The notes below the pieces were generated by a model. The model saw nothing but the letters and a program-made list of their open reading frames with translations, was not told the DNA's origin and did no database searches. The translations under genes and the position numbers were made by a program. From contig JBBRYF010000007.1 of assembly GCA_038237925.1 (NCBI GenBank), forward strand, positions 62,001-126,000: a DNA stretch of 64,000 nt, in the 5' to 3' direction. The stretch is from AC-32 sp038237925. GTDB taxonomy: Bacteria > Actinomycetota > Thermoleophilia > Gaiellales > Gaiellaceae. Position 1 is the stretch's first letter. Every line of letters begins with the position of its first letter. Below, one piece after another: positions 59,772-64,000 of this stretch.

Positions 59772-59965
59772 TGATCCGGTGACCAGCGCTGAAGTGGTAG
59801 AGGCGCTTCCAGGCCGGCGATCGTGCTGCCGGCGGCGCGAAACGCGAGCCCCCCACGCTGGCTAGGCGGTTCCCCCGTAGGTCCCGGGGACGACGCCTCT
59901 ACCCGCTGGTACCTCCACTGCCCGTACTTGATGAAATCACTACCGGACCACCTCCTTTCCGCGGT
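59744..59965 (-). ncRNA. Candidate structured RNA with 16S-tail-complementary 5' region
   Basis: Transcript inferred from a TAGAGT box at 59972-59977 to a terminator at 59744-59771. The 5' part has GAAAGGAGGTGGTCC (59959-59945), complementary to the 15 nt at the 16S rRNA 3' end with one G-U. Then a long closing helix pairs 59894-59910 with 59782-59788 and 59796-59805 (7 + 10 bp, with a 7-nt bulge). Inside are hairpins 59876-59892 (CCCCG/CGGGG), 59835-59845 (CGCG-TTT-CGCG) and a GCCGGC/GCCGGC stem at 59812-59833. A 13-codon frame (GTG 59940 to TAG 59899) follows the ribosome site. It does not resemble tmRNA, SRP RNA, RNase P RNA, T-box or 6S as I know them. Confidence 0.5.
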
Positions 59966-59974
59966 AGCCGCACT

Positions 59975-60592
59975 CTAGCGACTGCGTAGGACCACGGAAA
60001 GCTCGAGGCCACGGTCGAGCGGCAGGGTGACGCTCTCGAGGGTCGGGTCCGCCTGCTGGGCACGCGAGTAGGCACCCAAGGTGTCCTCGTGCGAAAGCAC
60101 GTTGTCGGCGATCACCACCGCGCCCGGCTCGAGCTTCGTCCGTGCCTCGGCGAAGAGCGGCTCGTAGTGCTCCTTCTCGGCGTCGAGGAAGACGACGTCG
60201 AAGACATCGTCGATTGGCGGCAGCGTCTCGAACGCGTCGCCGGCCACCAGTTGGGCGACGTCGCTGAGGCCCGCCTCCTCGACGTTGGTCCGCCACGCCT
60301 CGACCTTCGCGGGATCGCTTTCGAGTGAAAGTATGCGCCCGCCGAGCTGCCGCACCCCCGCGGCGAGCCAGATCGTGGAGTAGCCACGCGAGCCGCCGAG
60401 CTCGAGTACCTCGCAGTCGGCCTGCGGCGAGACGAACGCGAAGAGGAACTGGCCGGTAGTGCGGGCGACCTGGCGCGCGCGCTGGTCCCGGGGGACACCG
60501 CGAGCGCGTTCGTCGGCGTCCTCGGCCTCGAGCCGGGCGAGGACGGAGCGGACACGATCGTCGAGCACGGACGCGGCTACTTCCGCCCGCAC
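59975..60592 (-). CDS. SAM-dependent O-methyltransferase (class I, catechol-OMT-like)
   Basis: 205 residues: VLELGGSRGYSTIWLAAGV (motif I, ~62), LESDPAKVEAWRTNVEEAGL (~90), DVVFLDAEKEHYEPLF (~128, metal-type Asp) and VVIADNVLSHEDT (~155) follow the catechol/caffeoyl-CoA OMT outline. Substrate unknown. GTG 60592 lacks a clear ribosome site; a 23-codon leaderless frame overlaps the start. Its TAG stop forms the first bases of the candidate RNA's -10 box. Confidence 0.85.
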   Translation of the reverse strand: MRAEVAASVLDDRVRSVLARLEAEDADERARGVPRDQRARQVARTTGQFLFAFVSPQADCEVLELGGSRGYSTIWLAAGVRQLGGRILSLESDPAKVEAWRTNVEEAGLSDVAQLVAGDAFETLPPIDDVFDVVFLDAEKEHYEPLFAEARTKLEPGAVVIADNVLSHEDTLGAYSRAQQADPTLESVTLPLDRGLELSVVLRSR

Positions 60593-60648
60593 GCTGAATG
60601 TTCACGCGCGCCTGTGAAGCTGCGGGTCCCGACCCGCCCCCCTGCCAT
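60577..60648 (-). CDS. Possible 23-residue leaderless upstream frame of the O-methyltransferase
   Basis: ATG 60648 lies 7 nt after a minus-strand TAGGCT box (60656-60661) and the 24-codon frame ends at 60577, inside the O-methyltransferase gene. It contains the hairpin GCGGGTCGGGACCCGC. Whether the peptide is made is unknown; the frame may simply couple ribosomes to the main start. No other features are seen in the 60593-60728 gap. Confidence 0.3.
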   Translation of the reverse strand: MAGGRVGTRSFTGAREHSACGRK

Positions 60649-60728
60649 GGCGGTCAGCCTACCCACGCCCGGCGTACGTGTCTGTGACGGAACCGTGACG
60701 AATGTGTGCCGATCGCCCGGAGTCCGCC

Positions 60729-61043
60729 CTAGGCCAGCCGGACCTTGACCATCCCGTCTTCGACCCGGACTGGGAAGGTCTCGACTGGCAGCACGGCCGG
60801 CAGCGAGAGCGGGCGGCCGGTGCAGATCTCGATGCGCGCGCCGTGACGCGGGCAGACGGCAACGCCCTCCTCGGCGTCGAAGTCGCCCTCGCACAGAGGC
60901 CCGTCGTCGTGCGAGCAGCGGTCCTCGATCGCGCAGTAGCGGCCGCCGAGGTTGTAGACGCCGACGGAGATCTCCCCCGCGTGGACGATCTTCACCGTCC
61001 CCGGCGGCAGCTCGTCGACGGGCGCGACGTCGATCTCTGCCAC
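60729..61043 (-). CDS. Rieske-type [2Fe-2S] ferredoxin
   Basis: 104 residues with CSHDDG (Cys-x-His, ~43) and CPRHGARIEICTG (Cys-x2-His, ~64), the Rieske cluster ligands; the fold matches small Rieske ferredoxins of the dioxygenase or nitrite reductase type. In many actinobacterial suf operons a Rieske gene of this kind follows sufU. GTG 61043 has GAGGAG 6 nt upstream, lying within a long hairpin. Confidence 0.92.
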   Translation of the reverse strand: MAEIDVAPVDELPPGTVKIVHAGEISVGVYNLGGRYCAIEDRCSHDDGPLCEGDFDAEEGVAVCPRHGARIEICTGRPLSLPAVLPVETFPVRVEDGMVKVRLA

Positions 61044-61208
61044 TAGTGCTCCTCGCGGTGATGGCGGGTGAGGTCTCGGGCGCTAGCAGCAAGCCAGAGG
61101 GCGCACTCGTCCGCGGCCCAGGCTGGTTGCCTGGGCAAGGACGAGGGAGCGTTCTGGCGCCGCGTGATAGCGGGCGAGGGCCACTCGGCCATTGCCGTGA
61201 GGAGCACT
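61044..61208 (-). promoter_or_regulatory. 165-nt hairpin covering the Rieske ribosome binding site
   Basis: Minus-strand arms 61208-61188 and 61064-61044 pair at 18 of 21 positions (10 consecutive bp first), and the 3' arm contains the GAGGAG ribosome site of the Rieske gene. The interior apex has CTCGTCC/GGACGAG and GCCCAGG-CAACCAG-CCTGGGC (7 bp each), making a rod that fills almost the entire gap between sufU stop and Rieske start. It could sequester the site or be an inserted inverted repeat. Confidence 0.6.
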
Positions 61209-61209
61209 G

Positions 61210-61638
61210 CTACCGGAGGTCGAGCTCGTCGAGGCCGGCCCACTCCTCGGGCAGCGGCGTCCCCTTGGCGCGGTGCAGCGCGACCTTCAGCACCCCGAGG
61301 CCGAGCAGCGCGCACTTGAGTCGCACCGGGGTCAGCGGGATGCCGACCTCCTCGAGCAGCTCTTCCTTCGGCAGCTCGGCGATCTCGGTGGCGGTGCGAC
61401 CTTCGACCATCTCCATCAGCATCGAGGTCGAGGCCTGGCTGATCGCGCAGCCTCGGCCGGAGAACTTGACCTCGTCGACCGTCTCGCCGTCCTCGCCGAA
61501 CTGGACGTAGATCGTGACCTCGTCGCCGCAGAGCGGGTTGAGCCCCTCCGCCTGCGCGTCCGCGTCCTCGATCACGCCATGGCCGCGGGGGTTCTTGTAG
61601 TGGTCGAGGATCACCTCGCGGTAGAGGTCGTCGACCAC
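61210..61638 (-). CDS. sufU: SUF iron-sulfur assembly protein SufU
   Basis: 142 residues of the SufU/NifU-N family: YREVILDHYKNPRG at the N-terminus, cysteines in NPLCGD (~37), GRGCAISQAS (~63) and RLKCALLG (~108), matching the three conserved Cys. It accepts sulfur from SufS. GTG 61638 overlaps the sufS TAG by one base. Confidence 0.95.
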   Translation of the reverse strand: MVDDLYREVILDHYKNPRGHGVIEDADAQAEGLNPLCGDEVTIYVQFGEDGETVDEVKFSGRGCAISQASTSMLMEMVEGRTATEIAELPKEELLEEVGIPLTPVRLKCALLGLGVLKVALHRAKGTPLPEEWAGLDELDLR

Positions 61639-62882
61639 TAGCCGAGAATCTTTCGGACCTTGTGCAGGCCTTCGATCAGCCGGTCGATCTCGTCCGGCAC
61701 GGTGTACAGATAGAAGCTCGCGCGGTTCGTAGCCGCCACGCCGAGGCGCGTCATCAGCGGCTGGCAGCAGTGATGACCGGCCCGGATCGCCACGCCTTCG
61801 GAGTCCAACACCTGCGCCACGTCGTGCGGGTGGATCCCGTCGACGTTGAACGAGACGATCCCCGCGCGGCGCTCAGGCGGTGGCCCGTACGTCGTGATCC
61901 CGCCGAGCTCGGCGAGCCGCTCGAGCGCGTAGGCCGCAAGCTCGCTCTCGTACTCGGCGATCGCCTCGATCCCGGCCTCGGCGACGTAGTCCATCGCCGC
62001 ACCGAAGCCGACCGCCTCGGCGATCGGCTGCGTGCCGGCCTCGAACTTGTACGGCAGCTCGCCCCAGGTGGTCTCCTCGAGGCGAACCTGCCGGATCATG
62101 TGCCCGCCGAGGTTGAACGGCGCCATCCGCTCGAGCAGCTCGGCCCGGCCCCAGAGCGCGCCGACTCCGGTCGGCCCGCAGAGCTTGTGCGAGGAGAAGG
62201 CGAAGAAGTCACAGCCGAGCTCCTGAACGTCCACCCGGTGATGGGGTGCTGCCTGCGCGCCGTCGACGACCATGATCGCGCCGCGCTCGTGCGCCCAGGC
62301 GGCCAGCCGCTTGACCGGGTTCACGGTCCCGAGCGAGTTCGAGACAAGGTTCGTGGCGACGACCTTCAGCTGCCCTCCTCGCGCAAAGTCGTCGAGCGCG
62401 TCGAACTGCAACTCGCCGTTCTCGTCGATCGGGAGCATCCGGAAGTCGGCGCCGTTCCGCTTCGCGATGTACTGCCACGGCACGAAGTTCGAGTGGTGCT
62501 CGAGCTCGGTGACGAGTACGACGTCGCCGGGGCCCAGGTTGTCGAGGCCCCAGGCATAGGCGACGAGGTTGATCGACTCCGTGGCGCTGCGCGTGAAGAT
62601 CAGCTCGCGTGCTGCAGGCGCATTCACGAACGCCCGCGCCTTCTCGCGCGCGCCTTCGTACGCCTCCGTTGCGCGCTCCGAGAGGACGTAGACGCCGCGG
62701 TGGACGTTCGCGTACGAGGTCTCGTAGAAGTCACGGAGGACATCGAGCACCTGGCGCGGCTTCTGCGAGCTAGCGGCCGAATCGAGGTACGCAAGCGGCT
62801 TCCCGTGCATCTTCTGCTCGAAGATCGGGAAGTCGGCGCGCAGCTTCTGCGCGTCCAACGCTGGGCGAGCCGTCACGACCAC
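61638..62882 (-). CDS. sufS: Cysteine desulfurase SufS
   Basis: 414 residues (class V PLP enzyme, SufS type): YLDSAASSQKP (~32), TRSATESINLVAY (~97), VTELEHHSNFVPWQ (~122), DGAQAAPHH (~206), FSSHKLCGPTGVG (~230, Schiff-base Lys) and RAGHHCCQPLM (~364, active-site Cys). GTG 62882 is chosen because it is 6 nt after TACGAT; GTG 62903 and 62876 are also in frame. Supplies sulfur to SufU; first gene of the Suf group here. Confidence 0.94.
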   Translation of the reverse strand: MVVTARPALDAQKLRADFPIFEQKMHGKPLAYLDSAASSQKPRQVLDVLRDFYETSYANVHRGVYVLSERATEAYEGAREKARAFVNAPAARELIFTRSATESINLVAYAWGLDNLGPGDVVLVTELEHHSNFVPWQYIAKRNGADFRMLPIDENGELQFDALDDFARGGQLKVVATNLVSNSLGTVNPVKRLAAWAHERGAIMVVDGAQAAPHHRVDVQELGCDFFAFSSHKLCGPTGVGALWGRAELLERMAPFNLGGHMIRQVRLEETTWGELPYKFEAGTQPIAEAVGFGAAMDYVAEAGIEAIAEYESELAAYALERLAELGGITTYGPPPERRAGIVSFNVDGIHPHDVAQVLDSEGVAIRAGHHCCQPLMTRLGVAATNRASFYLYTVPDEIDRLIEGLHKVRKILG

Positions 62883-62888
62883 AGGGCT

Positions 62889-62894
62889 ATCGTA
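62889..62894 (-). promoter_or_regulatory. -10 box TACGAT for leaderless sufS
   Basis: TACGAT on the minus strand plus 6 nt (AGCCCT) leads to GTG 62882. Confidence 0.5.
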
Positions 62895-62909
62895 CCGGGG
62901 CACCGGGTC

Positions 62910-64000
62910 ATGAAGATTCGCGCCACAGCAGCGATCGCGTTCGCCGTCCCCCCGCTCGTCGCGGGCTGCGGCGGGTCCGGTGGAGGCTCGTCCTCACCGG
63001 GTGGGAAGGTGTTCACGAGCGCCGGCTGCGGCACGTGCCACACGCTCAAGGCTGCGGGCTCAAAGGGCCAGATCGGCCCCAACCTCGACGAGCTGAAGCC
63101 GGACGAGTCGACCGTCGAGCGGCAGGTCCGCAAGGGCGGCAACGGGATGCCCTCGTTCCGCAGCAAGCTCTCCGTAAGCCAGATCACGCTCGTCGCCGGA
63201 TTCGTCTCCGACTCCGCGCGCGCCTCGGGCACGAGCTTCGCCTTCAAGCCCGACGAGGCGACGGTCTCCGGCTGCGAGAAGAGCGCCAAGCCGTTCTGCT
63301 ACCGGCAGGCGTTCGGCAACGTCGCCTACAAGGAGGGGCCGAAGAAGGCCCTCGACCTGCTTGCTGCCGAGGACGCGCGCATCTCCGGCGTCCACGCCGA
63401 CTGCCACCAGATCTCACACTGGATCGGCCGCGCGGGCCTCGTCTACTACAAGCACGACGCCGGCCAAGCGCTTTCGCACGGCGCGATGACTTGCAACTCC
63501 GGCTACTACCACGGCGTCCTCCAGGTCGCGCTTGCGGGGCTTCCCCGCGACGTGGTGGTGAGGAAGGCCCGGAAGCTCTGCAGCGCTCCTGCCGTGAACA
63601 CCGAGGACTTCCTGCTCTACCAGTGCGTCCACGGGCTCGGGCACGGGTTGATGATCTACAGCGGAAACGACCTGCCGTGGTCGCTGCGAACCTGCCACAA
63701 GCTGCTCACGAACTTCGATCGGGTCTCGTGCACGGGCGGCGTCTTCATGCAGAACCTCGACACCACGATGGGCACCTCCCGCTACTTGCGGGCGAAGGAC
63801 CCGCTCTACCCGTGCACCACGGTCGCCGAGCGCGACAAGGTCTACTGCTACCTGATGGTGACCTCGAGGATCCAGACGCTGGACCGGTACAACTGGCGCA
63901 AGACCGCTGCGTGGTGCCGCAAGAGTGAGCCGGGCTGGGTTCAGACCTGCTTCGAGTCGTACGGCCGCGACGCTTCGGGAACCTCGCAGTACCACCCCGC
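62910..64000 (+). CDS. Cytochrome c lipoprotein fused to a Cys/His-rich domain (partial)
   Basis: Open from ATG 62910 to the window edge (363 codons). Lipoprotein signal with lipobox LVAGC (Cys20), a Gly/Ser linker, a mono-haem cytochrome c domain with CGTCH (40-44) and GNGMPSF (Met ligand region near 80), then a domain from ~115 on with motifs HADCHQISHWIGR, GYYHGVLQ, YQCVHGLGHG and CTGGVFMQN, rich in Cys and His and absent from ordinary cytochromes. I do not recognise that domain; several metal sites or extra haem-like or disulfide bonds are possible. It probably sits on the outer face of the membrane and passes electrons to the oxidase. Divergent from sufS. Confidence 0.75.
   Translation, partial: MKIRATAAIAFAVPPLVAGCGGSGGGSSSPGGKVFTSAGCGTCHTLKAAGSKGQIGPNLDELKPDESTVERQVRKGGNGMPSFRSKLSVSQITLVAGFVSDSARASGTSFAFKPDEATVSGCEKSAKPFCYRQAFGNVAYKEGPKKALDLLAAEDARISGVHADCHQISHWIGRAGLVYYKHDAGQALSHGAMTCNSGYYHGVLQVALAGLPRDVVVRKARKLCSAPAVNTEDFLLYQCVHGLGHGLMIYSGNDLPWSLRTCHKLLTNFDRVSCTGGVFMQNLDTTMGTSRYLRAKDPLYPCTTVAERDKVYCYLMVTSRIQTLDRYNWRKTAAWCRKSEPGWVQTCFESYGRDASGTSQYHP

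Noticed and set aside
59945..59959. Fragment of a 16S rRNA gene
   Set aside because: The plus-strand GGACCACCTCCTTTC differs from the 16S tail at one base and flanking sequence is unrelated, so there is no rRNA gene here. Treated instead as a ribosome-complementary segment.
59744..59965. Identification of the RNA as tmRNA, SRP RNA, RNase P RNA, T-box or 6S RNA
   Set aside because: No tRNA-like ends, no GGAAG/AGCA SRP loop, no RNase P core, no T-box bulge and no clear 6S single bubble; left unassigned.

Overview
The window is about 64 kb of very GC-rich bacterial chromosome, densely packed with genes. The gene set points to an actinobacterium: a pknB-type cluster (FHA proteins, PP2C phosphatase, RodA, PBP, PASTA kinase), OpcA next to Zwf, an ANTAR response regulator, SufS-SufU-Rieske, and a caa3 oxidase. 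Many starts have a TANNNT box 6-7 nt upstream with no room for a ribosome binding site, the leaderless-mRNA signature common in this phylum. A deep-branching lineage such as Thermoleophilia/Gaiellales is my guess from overall gene style; nothing here proves it. I saw no rRNA, tRNA, CRISPR array, insertion sequence or phage gene.

Layout. 1-2.2 kb: methylmalonate/malonate-semialdehyde dehydrogenase (cut by the window edge) divergent from an omega-aminotransferase. 2.9-7.9 kb: coxB, coxA, ctaB, a 38-residue membrane peptide and an amidase. 8-11.7 kb: a secreted protein, then an ECF sigma factor with a DUF4349 partner. 11.7-23.3 kb: pentose phosphate block on the minus strand (rpiB, tal, alpha/beta hydrolase, pgi, gnd, zwf, opcA), interrupted between zwf and opcA by a lower-GC GHKL-ATPase/STAS-like gene; tkt and a gluconokinase-like gene lie alongside. 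23-26 kb: an ABC-F protein and a hypothetical.

26-38 kb is a nitrogen region: ANTAR response regulator, GAF-GAF histidine kinase, glutamine synthetase I, an ABC/MFS exporter group, glutamine synthetase II, PII and Amt. Both synthetase genes are preceded by related leaders: TANNNT box, 7 nt, AGT start, a small hairpin with a hexanucleotide loop, and an overlapping intrinsic terminator just before the ribosome binding site. With the ANTAR regulator nearby, this suggests transcription antitermination of glutamine synthetase. I consider it the best candidate for an undescribed system here.

38-43 kb: multicopper oxidase, flavin monooxygenase, rhodanese, HNH nuclease and envelope-associated proteins. 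43-53 kb: kinase, FhaA, FhaB, PstP, RodA, PbpA, PknB and Ddl in one operon for cell-wall growth control, with a second membrane kinase facing it. 54-64 kb: gabT, a TIM-barrel hydrolase, dcd, a secreted protein, an NDUFA9-like protein, a candidate structured RNA with its own terminator (59.7-59.97 kb), an O-methyltransferase, and Rieske-SufU-SufS, where a 165-nt hairpin covers the Rieske ribosome binding site. The window ends inside a cytochrome-c lipoprotein with a Cys/His-rich domain.

Packing is extreme: many same-strand neighbours overlap by ATGA/GTGA/TGATG, and five tail-to-tail pairs share a single CTAG as both stop codons.
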